In this document: positions 36,300 to 46,888 of the stretch, piece by piece
Numbering within the stretch: the stretch's first letter is position 1
Layout: each line of letters begins with the position of its first letter
NCBI RefSeq assembly: GCF_000185965.1
Contig: NC_014924.1
Coordinates: 124,001 to 188,000 of the forward strand
From: Pseudoxanthomonas suwonensis 11-1
GTDB taxonomy: Bacteria > Pseudomonadota > Gammaproteobacteria > Xanthomonadales > Xanthomonadaceae
DNA: 64,000 nt
Direction: 5' to 3'
Made by a program: the position numbers and the translations under genes
The notes under the pieces: generated by a model
Database searches by the model: none
The model's input: only the letters and a program-made list of their open reading frames with translations
Told to the model about the DNA's origin: nothing

Positions 36300-36310
36300 G
36301 GAGTCATCGA

Positions 36311-38878
36311 ATGGAAGGTCCGACGTATCCCGGAAGCGACGCACCGCAACTGCGGACCATCCTGATGACCGACCTGTGCGACTCCACCGCCGTCGTGGAG
36401 CGCCTGGGTGACATTACCGCCGCCTCGTTGTTCCGCGAGCACGACCAGCTGGTCCTGCGCCTGCAGCAGCAGTGGCGCGGCCGCCTGATCGACCGTTCCG
36501 ACGGCCTGCTGCTGGTGTTCGAACGCCCGGTGGACGGACTCGGCTTCGCCCTCGACTACCAGCGCAGCCTCGGCCCGCTGGGCCGCGCCCATGGCGTGCA
36601 GCTGCGGGCCCGCGCCGGCCTGCACGTGGGCGAGGTGGTGAGCTGGGCCAACGACGAGGAAGCGGTCCGCCACGGCGCCAAGCCGCTGGAGATCTCGGGC
36701 CTGGCCAAGCCGCTGGCGGCGCGCCTGATGGCGCTGGCCAATCCCGGCCAGATCCTGCTGTCGCACGTGGCCGAGACCCTGGCCCGGCGCGCCGCCTCCG
36801 AGCTGGGCCCGGGGCTCGGCCGCGCCCTGGTCTGGAAGAGCCACGGCCGCTGGCACTTCAAGGGCCTGCCGGAGCCGCTGGAGATCCACGAAGCCGGCGA
36901 GGAGGGCATTGCCGACATGGCGCCGCCGCGGCCGGCCGACGGCAAGGCCCGTCGCGACCTGCCCCTGTGGCGGCGTCCCGCCGCGGTGCTGGCCCAGTGC
37001 ACGGCGGTGCTGGCCCTGGGCCTGGTGCTGTACCTGACCACCCGCACCGAGCCGGCCATCGCCTTCGCCGAACGCGGCTGGGTGGTGCTGGCCGACCTGG
37101 ACAACAACACCGGGCAGGCGGTCCTCGACGACGCGGTAGGCCAGGCCCTGCGCCTGAGCCTGGGCCAGTCCCGCCACGTCAACGTGGTCTCGGACACCAA
37201 GGTCCGCGACACCCTGGCGCGGATGCGGCGCCCGGCCGACGCCGCGGTGGACCGCGCCCTGGCCGCGGAGATCGCGGTCCGCGACGGCGCCTGGGGCGTG
37301 GTCCTGCCGAGCGTGTCGGAGGTCGATGGCCGCGTGCATGTCGTGCTGGAGCTGATCGACCCTCAAAGCCGCGACGTGATCTACGTGGCCCGCGCCGAGG
37401 GCGCGGGCATGGAGTCGGTGCTGGCCTCGATCGATGCCGCCGCCACCGACCTGCGCGAGCGCCTGGGCGAAGCCAGGCCCGCGCTGCGACGCGACTCCCG
37501 GCCGCTGCCGCAGGTTGCGACGGCCAGTCTCGATGCGCTGCGCGCGTATGCCCTGGGCCAGGAGGCCTATGCCCAGGGAAGCTTCCTGCAGGCGGTCGCG
37601 TCCTACGAGCGCGCGGTCAGCCTGGACCCGGACTTCGCCCTCGCCCACATCGGCCTGGCCCGTGCCTACAACACCCTGGACCGCCTGCCCGAGGGCATGC
37701 CGCACCTGCGCCGCGCCCAGGCCCTGCGCGGGAGCCTGGGCGCGCGCGACCAGATGTACCTGGATGCGTGGGCCGTGCAGGTCGACGATCCCGGGCGCGC
37801 GGTGGATGCGTGGATGCTCATGGCGCGGACCTACCCGGACTTCTTCCCGGCCCAGGCCAACGTGGCCTATGCGCTGGAGGTGCAGAACCAGCACGAGGAC
37901 GCGATCCCGTTCGCGACCCGGGCCGCGGTGCCGCAGAGCGAGTTCGGGCCGCTGTCGCTGGAGCTGCTCGGGCGCCTGCACCTGGCGCGGGGCGAGCGCG
38001 CGCCGGCGCGGGAAGCCCTGGAGGCGGCCGGCCGCCACGGCCTGCCGACGGCACAGGCCTGGCTGGCGGTGTGGCATGCGGTCGGCGACGACTTCGCCGC
38101 TGCCGAGTCCGTCTGGCCCGCGGACGGACAGCTGCGCCAGACCCTGTTCGACCGGGTCTCGATCTACCTCGACCAGCGCAAGTGGGAGGCCGCGCGCGCG
38201 GAGGCGGCGCGGGTCCAGCTGCGGGTTGGTCAGGCCGGTCCGCGCGCGCGCCAGGCGATGATGCCGGTGGCCGTGGCCGCCTGGGCCATGGGCGACCACG
38301 GCGCGGCCCTGGCCCAGGTCGAGGGCATGGTCGCGAGTGGACTGGCCGCGGTGGCCGAACCGGACAACGCCATGGACCAGCGCGACGACGCGGTACTGGT
38401 GCTGTATGCGGCCATCCTCGGCCAGCGCCTCGGCGACCAGCAGCCGGCGCGACGCGTGCTGCAGGCGCTGGAGAAGGAGCCAAGGCTGGCCGGCATGCAG
38501 CCGGTAAGTTCCCTGATGGCGGTGGTACGTGCCCGCCAGGCGCTGGCCTCGGGCGACGCCCACCAGGCGCTGGCGCTGCTGGACACCATCCGGGATGGAA
38601 CCGAATCGATCCAGGCGCGGGTCGCGCGGATCGAGGCGAGCCTGGCCATCGGCGACGACAAGGCCGCCAGCGCCGGAACCACCTGGCTGGCAGGGCGTCG
38701 TGGCCTGGCCTATGCCGAATATGGATGCGCCTGGTGCCAGCAGGGGCTCAACGTGGTCGATGCGCGCCTGGCGGCGGCACACGCCGATGCGCTGCGGGAC
38801 CCGGGCGCGGCCACCAAGGTGGTTTCCCGGCTGGCGTTGCCTCCGGCACGGGTGCTCGGAGGCGCCACGGGTTCCTAG
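36311..38878 (+). CDS. Membrane class III nucleotidyl cyclase with repeat domain (peptide modification system cyclase)
   Basis: The 855-residue protein has an N-terminal class III cyclase domain (about 15-190) with metal-binding Asp21 (MTDLCDST) and Asp64 (RSDGLLLVF) and Arg138. A transmembrane helix follows at about 224-244, then a long C-terminal region of TPR-like helical repeats, including YALGQEAYAQGSFLQAV. By eye, the adenine-specifying Lys and Asp are Ile60 and Leu131 and the usual Asn is Pro134, so it is not a standard adenylate cyclase. X. campestris XC_0250, next to XC_0249, makes cGMP. From memory, such proteins are also named putative peptide modification system cyclase (TIGR04510). 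The stop overlaps the precursor gene's stop. Confidence 0.85.
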   Translation: MEGPTYPGSDAPQLRTILMTDLCDSTAVVERLGDITAASLFREHDQLVLRLQQQWRGRLIDRSDGLLLVFERPVDGLGFALDYQRSLGPLGRAHGVQLRARAGLHVGEVVSWANDEEAVRHGAKPLEISGLAKPLAARLMALANPGQILLSHVAETLARRAASELGPGLGRALVWKSHGRWHFKGLPEPLEIHEAGEEGIADMAPPRPADGKARRDLPLWRRPAAVLAQCTAVLALGLVLYLTTRTEPAIAFAERGWVVLADLDNNTGQAVLDDAVGQALRLSLGQSRHVNVVSDTKVRDTLARMRRPADAAVDRALAAEIAVRDGAWGVVLPSVSEVDGRVHVVLELIDPQSRDVIYVARAEGAGMESVLASIDAAATDLRERLGEARPALRRDSRPLPQVATASLDALRAYALGQEAYAQGSFLQAVASYERAVSLDPDFALAHIGLARAYNTLDRLPEGMPHLRRAQALRGSLGARDQMYLDAWAVQVDDPGRAVDAWMLMARTYPDFFPAQANVAYALEVQNQHEDAIPFATRAAVPQSEFGPLSLELLGRLHLARGERAPAREALEAAGRHGLPTAQAWLAVWHAVGDDFAAAESVWPADGQLRQTLFDRVSIYLDQRKWEAARAEAARVQLRVGQAGPRARQAMMPVAVAAWAMGDHGAALAQVEGMVASGLAAVAEPDNAMDQRDDAVLVLYAAILGQRLGDQQPARRVLQALEKEPRLAGMQPVSSLMAVVRARQALASGDAHQALALLDTIRDGTESIQARVARIEASLAIGDDKAASAGTTWLAGRRGLAYAEYGCAWCQQGLNVVDARLAAAHADALRDPGAATKVVSRLALPPARVLGGATGS

Positions 38879-39180
38879 TTGGTCGTGCCCCCGGTATCCA
38901 GCTGGATCGGCTGCATCGACAGGCCCGAGGTCAGCGAGGCGCGGATCTCGTCGCGGGCCGCGGCGATGGTTTCCTTCGGCGCCAGCTGTTGCACGGCCAG
39001 GCGCTGGCCCAGCTGGGCGAGCCCGGTCGCGTCGGCATGGTGTCCGACCTGTGCCAGCGCGGAGGCCGGATCGCTGGAAAACAGGTCGCGGAATGCGTCG
39101 TCGCTGGAGAGCAGGTCCAGCAGGCGGTCCACCACTCCAGCGGGCAGCGGCTGCGGCCCGCCGTTCGTCTCTTCCGACAT
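38875..39180 (-). CDS. RiPP-like precursor (putative modified peptide)
   Basis: This 101-residue peptide has a nitrile-hydratase/NHLP-like leader: PLPAGVVDRLLDLLSSDDAFRDLF followed by SSDPASALAQVGHHAD. A second amphipathic helix (ETIAAARDEIRASL) leads into a short core TSGLSMQPIQLDTGGTTN. The core has no Cys but is rich in Ser/Thr/Gly. The family resembles TIGR04509 as I recall it. A strong ribosome site (GGGGAAGGAAG) sits just before the ATG. The gene is tail-to-tail with the cyclase gene, sharing CTAG (38875-38878), and divergent from the dehydrogenase. The modification and mature product are unknown; no protease or transporter gene is adjacent. Confidence 0.8.
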   Translation of the reverse strand: MSEETNGGPQPLPAGVVDRLLDLLSSDDAFRDLFSSDPASALAQVGHHADATGLAQLGQRLAVQQLAPKETIAAARDEIRASLTSGLSMQPIQLDTGGTTN

Positions 39181-39200
39181 TCTTCCTTCCCCCCTTTTTA

Positions 39201-39219
39201 CCGCTTCGTCCGGAAGCGG
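39201..39219 (-). repeat. Hairpin in the precursor leader / divergent promoter region
   Basis: CCGCTTC (39201-39207) pairs with GAAGCGG (39213-39219) around GTCCG. It lies 20 nt before the precursor ATG on the minus strand and 48 nt before the dehydrogenase ATG on the plus strand. It could be an operator or an mRNA leader hairpin. Confidence 0.55.
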
Positions 39220-39267
39220 CTTCGCGCCGCAGCTTACCGGAGCCCGAGTGCAAGGAAACAGCCGCGG

Positions 39268-40449
39268 ATGCGAGTAAGACGTTGCAAGGTGCTCTACCTG
39301 GAGCCGCGCGAAGAGGTGGCGTTCGACCTGCAGGACCTGCTGGCCGGCGGCGACGGCGTCGCCCGCCAGCGTCGCTGGTTCGCGCTGGCGCCGCATAGCC
39401 GCGGCCAGGTGCCGGTGGATGCCGCGGCACGCGACGTGCTCGGCGGGCTCTCGCCCGAGCGTTGGGTGGAGGAGGAGATGCTGTCGCCGGCCCAGCGCGA
39501 GGCGCTGCCCGCGTTGGTCGAGGCCGGCCTGGTGGTGTGCGACGAACCGGCGCACGCGGCGATGCTGGCCCGCGACGAGGCACTGCGCGCGGCGCACTGG
39601 CATCCGCTGGCCGCGACCGCGCACGCACTGACGCGCTGGAACGGGGTCGACACCACCGAGGCGATGCGCAACACCGGCACGCAGACGGCACCGGAACTGC
39701 GCCAGGTGCTGGGACCGCCGCCGCCGGAGGCGATCGTGCCGCCCCGTGCCGGCGCGCCGCTGCCGTTGCCGGTCCCGGAAGCGACAGGCTTCGATGCGTT
39801 GCTGCGTCGGCGCGCCACCTGCCGTAACTTCGACCGCGGGCGTCCATTGCCGATGGAGGAACTGTCGCGGCTCCTGCATCGCGTCTTCGCCGCGCAGGGC
39901 ACGGTGCGCGTTACCGGCGACACGGTGTTCCTGAAGAAGAACAGCCCCTCCGGCGGCGGCCTGCATCCGGTCGAGGCCTACCTGCTGGTGCAGCAGGTCG
40001 AAGGCCTGGACGCCGGCCTCTACCATTACGACCCGCTCGCGCACGCGCTGCGTCCACTGCCCGCGCCGCCCGGATCGCTGGACGGGTTCGCGCTGCAGGC
40101 GGTCGCCGGTCAGACATGGTTCGCGCAGGCCCACGTACTGGCGATCCTCGCGCCTCGCTACGCGCGCAATTTCTGGAAGTACCGCCAGCACGCCAAGGCC
40201 CACCGCGCCGTCGTGCTGGAAGCGGGCCACCTGTCGCAGACGCTTTACCTGGCAGCCACCGAAGCCGGTCTGGCGGCCTACGTGACCTGCGCGATCAACG
40301 AGGACTGCCTGGACGAGGCGCTGGGGCTGGACCCGGTCAACGAAGGCGTGCTCGCTGTCTGCGGTTTCGGCTGGCGCGGCCAGGTGATGGAAACCATGGA
40401 GCTGGATCCGTTGGGCGCTGCATGGCAGGTTCCACCGCCTCCGAACTGA
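39268..40449 (+). CDS. SagB-like FMN dehydrogenase (putative peptide maturation dehydrogenase)
   Basis: The 393-residue protein has a C-terminal nitroreductase/SagB domain (about 170-385) with FMN-contact motifs RRATCRNFDRGRPL, NSPSGGGLHPVEAYL and AVVLEAGHLSQTLYLAA. The N-terminal 165 residues are family-specific and could bind the leader peptide. SagB enzymes oxidise azolines in RiPPs. No YcaO cyclodehydratase is encoded in this window, so the reaction may differ. The name follows TIGR04511 as recalled. ATG 39268 has AGGAAA about 10 nt upstream. It is divergent from the precursor gene across 87 bp. Confidence 0.82.
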   Translation: MRVRRCKVLYLEPREEVAFDLQDLLAGGDGVARQRRWFALAPHSRGQVPVDAAARDVLGGLSPERWVEEEMLSPAQREALPALVEAGLVVCDEPAHAAMLARDEALRAAHWHPLAATAHALTRWNGVDTTEAMRNTGTQTAPELRQVLGPPPPEAIVPPRAGAPLPLPVPEATGFDALLRRRATCRNFDRGRPLPMEELSRLLHRVFAAQGTVRVTGDTVFLKKNSPSGGGLHPVEAYLLVQQVEGLDAGLYHYDPLAHALRPLPAPPGSLDGFALQAVAGQTWFAQAHVLAILAPRYARNFWKYRQHAKAHRAVVLEAGHLSQTLYLAATEAGLAAYVTCAINEDCLDEALGLDPVNEGVLAVCGFGWRGQVMETMELDPLGAAWQVPPPPN

Positions 40450-40622
40450 TGCACGTGTGGGGTTCCGCCGCCTGGACAGGAGGAGTCGGCAGTGGTGTTT
40501 GTGGCGGTGCCGGGTTCCGCTGGTGCGGTGCGAAGAACGCCGCTGATGGCGTCGGCGAGCCGGTCTGGCAGCGCCGTGATGTCGCGAGGTGCCGACATCG
40601 CGCGACAGGTGTGCCTGCCTGC

Positions 40623-42149
40623 TCAGTCGCGCAGCAGCAGCGGCGCGCGGTAGCCCAGTGCCTCGGCCAGGTGCGGCCGGCCGATCCCCTCGCTGCCGTC
40701 GAGGTCGGCGATGGTGCGCGCCACCCGCAGCACACGGTGCATGCTGCGCGCGGTCAGCTGCAGTCGCTCGGCGGCCTGCTCGAGCAGGGCCTGCTCGGCA
40801 TCCGCCAGCCGGCAGCAGGCGGCAAGTCCGGTGGCATCGAGCCGCGCGTTGAGTCCGCTGCCGCGTGCCTCCTGCCGTGCCCGCGCCGCCTCCACCCGCG
40901 CACGTACTCCAACGCTGGATTCGGAAGGCGGCGCATCGGCGCGCAGCTGTGCCGGCGGCAGGCGGGCCATCGAAAGATGCAGGTCGATGCGATCCAGCAG
41001 CGGACCGGACAGCCGGCCCCAGTAACGCGCGACCATGTCCGGGGTGCAGCGGCAGCGCGCCGAAGGATCGCCCGCGAAGCCGCAGGGGCACGGGTTCAAC
41101 GCAGCCACGAGCTGGAACCGCGCCGGGAACTCCGCGCTGCGTCCGGCCCGGGAGATCGTGATGCGCCCGGACTCCAGTGGCTCGCGCAGCACTTCCAGGG
41201 CCGCGCGGCTCCATTCGGGCAGCTCGTCGAGGAAAAGTACCCCGTTGTGCGCCAGCGAGATCTCGCCCGGCCGCGGCGGACTGCCGCCGCCGGCGAGGGC
41301 GACCGGGCTGGCGCCATGGTGCGGCGCGCGCAACGGGCGCTGGCGCCAGCGTGACGGGTCCAGGCCCTGGCCGCTGATCGAGTGCACTGCCGCGGTTTCC
41401 AGCGCCTCGGCCTCGCTGGCCTCCGGCAGCAGTCCGGGCAGGCAGGAGGCCAGCAGGGTCTTGCCGCAACCCGGGGGACCGCTCATCAGCAGATGGTGTC
41501 CACCGGCCGCGGCGATCTCCAGCGCCCGCCGCGCCTGCAGCTGGCCGCGCACCGCGGCCAGGTCGGGCGGCGCTGGCGCGGGGCGGAGGGTTTCGGCCGC
41601 GGCCTCGCCGGAAGCCTCGCCGACGCTGGGCAGGCGCGCCTGTCCGCCGAGCCCGGCGCAGGTCTCCAGCAGGGTGCGGGCGGCATAGGCCTCGGCCTCG
41701 CGCGCCAGTGCAGCCTCGGCCGCACTGGCAGCCGGGACCACCAGCCTGCGGCCGGCGCGCGCGGCGGCCAGGACCGCCGGCAGGATGCCGTCCACCGGCC
41801 GCAGCTCCCCGGTCAGGCCGAGCTCGCCAAGGAACTCGCAGCCGGCCAGCGCGTCGCGGTCGATCTGTCCGGACGCGGCGAGGATGCCCAGTGCGATCGG
41901 CAGGTCGAAGCGGCCGCCGTCCTTGGGCAGGTCGGCGGGCGCAAGGTTGATGGTGATGCGCCGCTGCGGGTACTCGAACTGCGCGCAGAGGATGGCGGCG
42001 CGTACCCGGTCACGGGATTCGCGTACCGCCGCGGCAGGCAGGCCGACGATCTGGGTGCAGGGCAGGCCGCCGGAGAGATGCACCTCGACCTGCACGGCCG
42101 GAGCGGCCACGCCCGCACGGGCGCGACTGTGCACCAGGGCCAGGCCCAT
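40623..42149 (-). CDS. comM: ComM/YifB family Mg-chelatase-like AAA ATPase
   Basis: This 508-residue protein has an N-terminal Lon-protease-like ChlI domain (about 20-165), a Walker A GPPGCGKTLLASCL, a Walker B GVLFLDELPEW, an insertion with the zinc-type CPCGFAGDPSARCRC, and the C-terminal Mg-chelatase lid. ComM is a hexameric helicase that promotes branch migration during natural transformation. It begins 6 nt after the ubiK stop and is co-transcribed with it. Confidence 0.94.
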   Translation of the reverse strand: MGLALVHSRARAGVAAPAVQVEVHLSGGLPCTQIVGLPAAAVRESRDRVRAAILCAQFEYPQRRITINLAPADLPKDGGRFDLPIALGILAASGQIDRDALAGCEFLGELGLTGELRPVDGILPAVLAAARAGRRLVVPAASAAEAALAREAEAYAARTLLETCAGLGGQARLPSVGEASGEAAAETLRPAPAPPDLAAVRGQLQARRALEIAAAGGHHLLMSGPPGCGKTLLASCLPGLLPEASEAEALETAAVHSISGQGLDPSRWRQRPLRAPHHGASPVALAGGGSPPRPGEISLAHNGVLFLDELPEWSRAALEVLREPLESGRITISRAGRSAEFPARFQLVAALNPCPCGFAGDPSARCRCTPDMVARYWGRLSGPLLDRIDLHLSMARLPPAQLRADAPPSESSVGVRARVEAARARQEARGSGLNARLDATGLAACCRLADAEQALLEQAAERLQLTARSMHRVLRVARTIADLDGSEGIGRPHLAEALGYRAPLLLRD

Positions 42150-42155
42150 GGCGGG

Positions 42156-42431
42156 TCAGTGGGTGGGCGCGGCCCCGCCGTCGCCGGCGGCCAGCCGGGC
42201 TTCCAGCTGGTCCACCGCGCGCTCCAGCTCGTGCAGCTTCTCGCGGGTGCGCAGCAGCACCGCGCGCTGGACGTCGAACTCCTCGCGGGTGACCAGGTCC
42301 AGGCGCGACAGGCCGGCCTGCAGGGCGGTGCGGAAGCTGGCCTGCAGCTCCTCGCGCGACTCGCGCAGGCCCGGCGGGACCAGGTCGCTGAGGCGGCGGG
42401 CCAGGTCGTCGATGTGGTTGAGGTCGATCAT
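42156..42431 (-). CDS. ubiK: Ubiquinone accessory factor UbiK (BMFP family)
   Basis: The 91-residue protein starts MIDLNHIDDLARRLSDLVPPGL and ends in a long coiled coil (LVTREEFDVQRAVLLRTREK), the UbiK/YqiC layout. UbiK is a membrane-fusogenic coiled-coil protein that binds UbiJ in ubiquinone synthesis. ubiJ is at 21022-21654 in this window. A GGAGGAG site lies upstream. The gene is divergent from the PII gene. Confidence 0.92.
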   Translation of the reverse strand: MIDLNHIDDLARRLSDLVPPGLRESREELQASFRTALQAGLSRLDLVTREEFDVQRAVLLRTREKLHELERAVDQLEARLAAGDGGAAPTH

Positions 42432-42458
42432 GGGGTGCTCCTCCGGCTGGATGCCTAG

Positions 42459-42962
<504 letters not shown>

Positions 42963-42993
42963 GGCGCGCCGGCACCGCGCCGGTTACTGGTGG

Positions 42994-43662
42994 TTACTGG
43001 CCGAAACTGGCCTTGAAGCCGCGGTAGAAGCGCTTCCAGCCGTCGCGCACCGAGGTCACCCAGCGCGGGTCGGCCAGCACCTGCGACACGAACCCGCCCG
43101 GCGCGCGGCCGGTCATGCGCTGCTCGATCTTCAGCGCGTTGGCCAGGTCGCTGCGGCGCAGTTCGCGCAGCACCGGCGCGTTGCGCAGCCAGCGCGGCAC
43201 CCGCAGGGCCGAAGCGAAATCAAGCAGCACCACGCGGTCGCCGCTGACCATCACGTTGGCCGGGTGCAGGTCGTTGTGGGTGAAGCCGGCCGCGTGCAGG
43301 TGCGCGACCGCGGCACGCAGCTGGCGGAAAGTGTCCTCGCCGACGCTGCGCCTGGAGCCCAGCGGCTCGCCCGGCACGAACTCCATCGCCAGCGACAGCC
43401 CGCCGACGATGCCCAGCAGCATCGGCGCATGCGTCCAGCCACGCAGGCGGCGCAGGGCGCGCGCCTCGCGACGCACCAGCAGCCGTGCCAGCGGCGCCAG
43501 CAGGGTGCGGCGGTACCGGCTGTAGTCCTTGACCACCGCCGGCTGGCCCTCGACCAGGGTGCGGTAGACGTTCGGCTCGAGCAGCCGGGTGCCTTCCTTC
43601 AGGAGCACGGGGGCTTCGAACGGCCGGCCGGACACGCCGGCGGCATGGGCAATGGTGTGCAT
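42994..43662 (-). CDS. Lipopolysaccharide kinase-like (InaA/RIO-type) protein
   Basis: The 222-residue protein kinase-like fold has a Lys in QPAVVKDYSRYR (nucleotide site), the catalytic loop FTHNDLHPANVMV and a metal motif VVLLDFASAL. It resembles small Kdo/heptose kinase-like or BUD32/RIO-type proteins of gamma-proteobacteria. Probable work is phosphorylation of an envelope sugar; a protein substrate is not excluded. An AT-rich TAAAAT box (43745-43750, minus strand) is a possible -10. Confidence 0.75.
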   Translation of the reverse strand: MHTIAHAAGVSGRPFEAPVLLKEGTRLLEPNVYRTLVEGQPAVVKDYSRYRRTLLAPLARLLVRREARALRRLRGWTHAPMLLGIVGGLSLAMEFVPGEPLGSRRSVGEDTFRQLRAAVAHLHAAGFTHNDLHPANVMVSGDRVVLLDFASALRVPRWLRNAPVLRELRRSDLANALKIEQRMTGRAPGGFVSQVLADPRWVTSVRDGWKRFYRGFKASFGQ

Positions 43663-43894
43663 GCTGTTCTTCTTCTTGTTCCGCCCGCGGGGCAGATCGG
43701 GGGGTGGGGGAACCCGCGGGGGTGGCCATCCGGGCCAGCGCGTAATTTTAGAACTGGCGCGTGTGGTAATTCCGGATGTGAAGAAGAGGCTATGTTCCGT
43801 AAACAGAACGGGCGCTTAAGAAAAGAGGCGCCCGCCAACGCCAGCTGAATCCGCCTTCACGCGGGGCCGGGTCGGCAAGCGCCTGGTTCCTGGC

Positions 43895-43913
43895 GGCGGG
43901 CCAGCGGCCCGCC
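43895..43913 (-). terminator. GC hairpin after speE
   Basis: GGCGGGCC (43895-43902) pairs with GGCCCGCC (43906-43913) around AGC, 11 nt past the speE stop on the minus strand. No T-tract follows. Confidence 0.5.
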
Positions 43914-43924
43914 GGCATGCCCGG

Positions 43925-44776
43925 TTACTCGGCCAGGGCCTGGGCGACGAACGGCGGGGCGACCAGCACGCCCTGGTGCAGGTGCGCGGTGTAGTAGCGG
44001 GTCTCGAAGGCCTTGGCCTGGGCATCGCCCTCGCGGAAGTCGAAGCCCTGGCCCTTGCGCGCCAGGGTCACGCTCCACCAGCCGGTGGGGTAGCACGGCT
44101 GCGGGAACGGCAGGGTCTTGAAGGTCGAGAACCCGGCCTTGCCCATCTCCGCGCGCATGGCCTTGATCAGTTCCAGCTGCGCCAGCGGCGATTCGGACTG
44201 CTGGACCAGGATGCCGTCGTCCTTCAGGGCGCGGAAGCAGCTGGCGTAGAAGTCCTTGTTGAACAGGCCTTCGGCCGGGCCGACCGGGTCGGTCGAATCC
44301 ACGATCACAACGTCCACGCTGCCGGCCGGGCAGTTGGCCATGTAGGCCACGCCATCGTCGAACAGCAGCTCGGCGCGCGGGTCGTCGTTGGAATCGCACA
44401 GCTCCGGGAAATGCTTCTCGGCCATGCGGGTGACCTGCTCGTCGATATCGCACTGGGTGGCGCTTTCCACGCCCGGGTGCTTGAGCACCTCGCGCAGGGT
44501 GCCGCAGTCGCCGCCGCCGATGATCACCACGCGCTTCGGCGCGGCGTGGGTGAACAGCACCGGGTGGCTGATCATCTCGTGGTACAGGAAGTTGTCGCGG
44601 CTGGTGAGCATCACCGCGCCGTCGATCAGCATCAGGTTGCCCCAATCCGTCGTCCGGTAGATCTCGATCTTCTGGAACGGGGACTGCACCTCGTCCAGCT
44701 TGGCCTCGACCCGGTAGCCGATGGCCGATCCGGTCGGCTCGAAACGCTCGATGTACCAGTTGTCCTGGGTGCTCAT
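43925..44776 (-). CDS. speE: Spermidine synthase
   Basis: The 283-residue aminopropyltransferase has the decarboxy-SAM pocket VVIIGGGDCGTLREVLKH, the catalytic region DVVIVDSTDPVGPAEGL (Asp in DSTDP) and PCYPTGWWSVTLA. It transfers an aminopropyl group from decarboxylated SAM to putrescine. It is divergent from speA across about 150 bp, grouping two polyamine steps. Confidence 0.96.
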   Translation of the reverse strand: MSTQDNWYIERFEPTGSAIGYRVEAKLDEVQSPFQKIEIYRTTDWGNLMLIDGAVMLTSRDNFLYHEMISHPVLFTHAAPKRVVIIGGGDCGTLREVLKHPGVESATQCDIDEQVTRMAEKHFPELCDSNDDPRAELLFDDGVAYMANCPAGSVDVVIVDSTDPVGPAEGLFNKDFYASCFRALKDDGILVQQSESPLAQLELIKAMRAEMGKAGFSTFKTLPFPQPCYPTGWWSVTLARKGQGFDFREGDAQAKAFETRYYTAHLHQGVLVAPPFVAQALAE

Positions 44777-44890
44777 GGGCAGTCCTCGTGGAAAGCGGGG
44801 GGCGCCGCGGGCCGCGGCCTGGAAGGCGGGCGCCGCCGGGGCCGGCGGCGAAGGGCGCGCATTGTAACGGAGCGTGGCGGACGGCAGCGC

Positions 44891-44896
44891 TAGAAT
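44891..44896 (+). promoter_or_regulatory. Candidate -10 box of speA
   Basis: TAGAAT lies 32 nt before the speA ATG at 44929; the leader would be about 26 nt. Confidence 0.45.
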
Positions 44897-44928
44897 GCGC
44901 GTCCTTTTCCGCAGCCGAGTCCCCGCCG

Positions 44929-46818
<1,890 letters not shown>

Positions 46819-46888
46819 GCGGAAACCGCGCCGCGCGAACCGCGGCGCAGGGAGCTGGGGCCGCACCGGCGAAGGTGCGACAGCCGTA

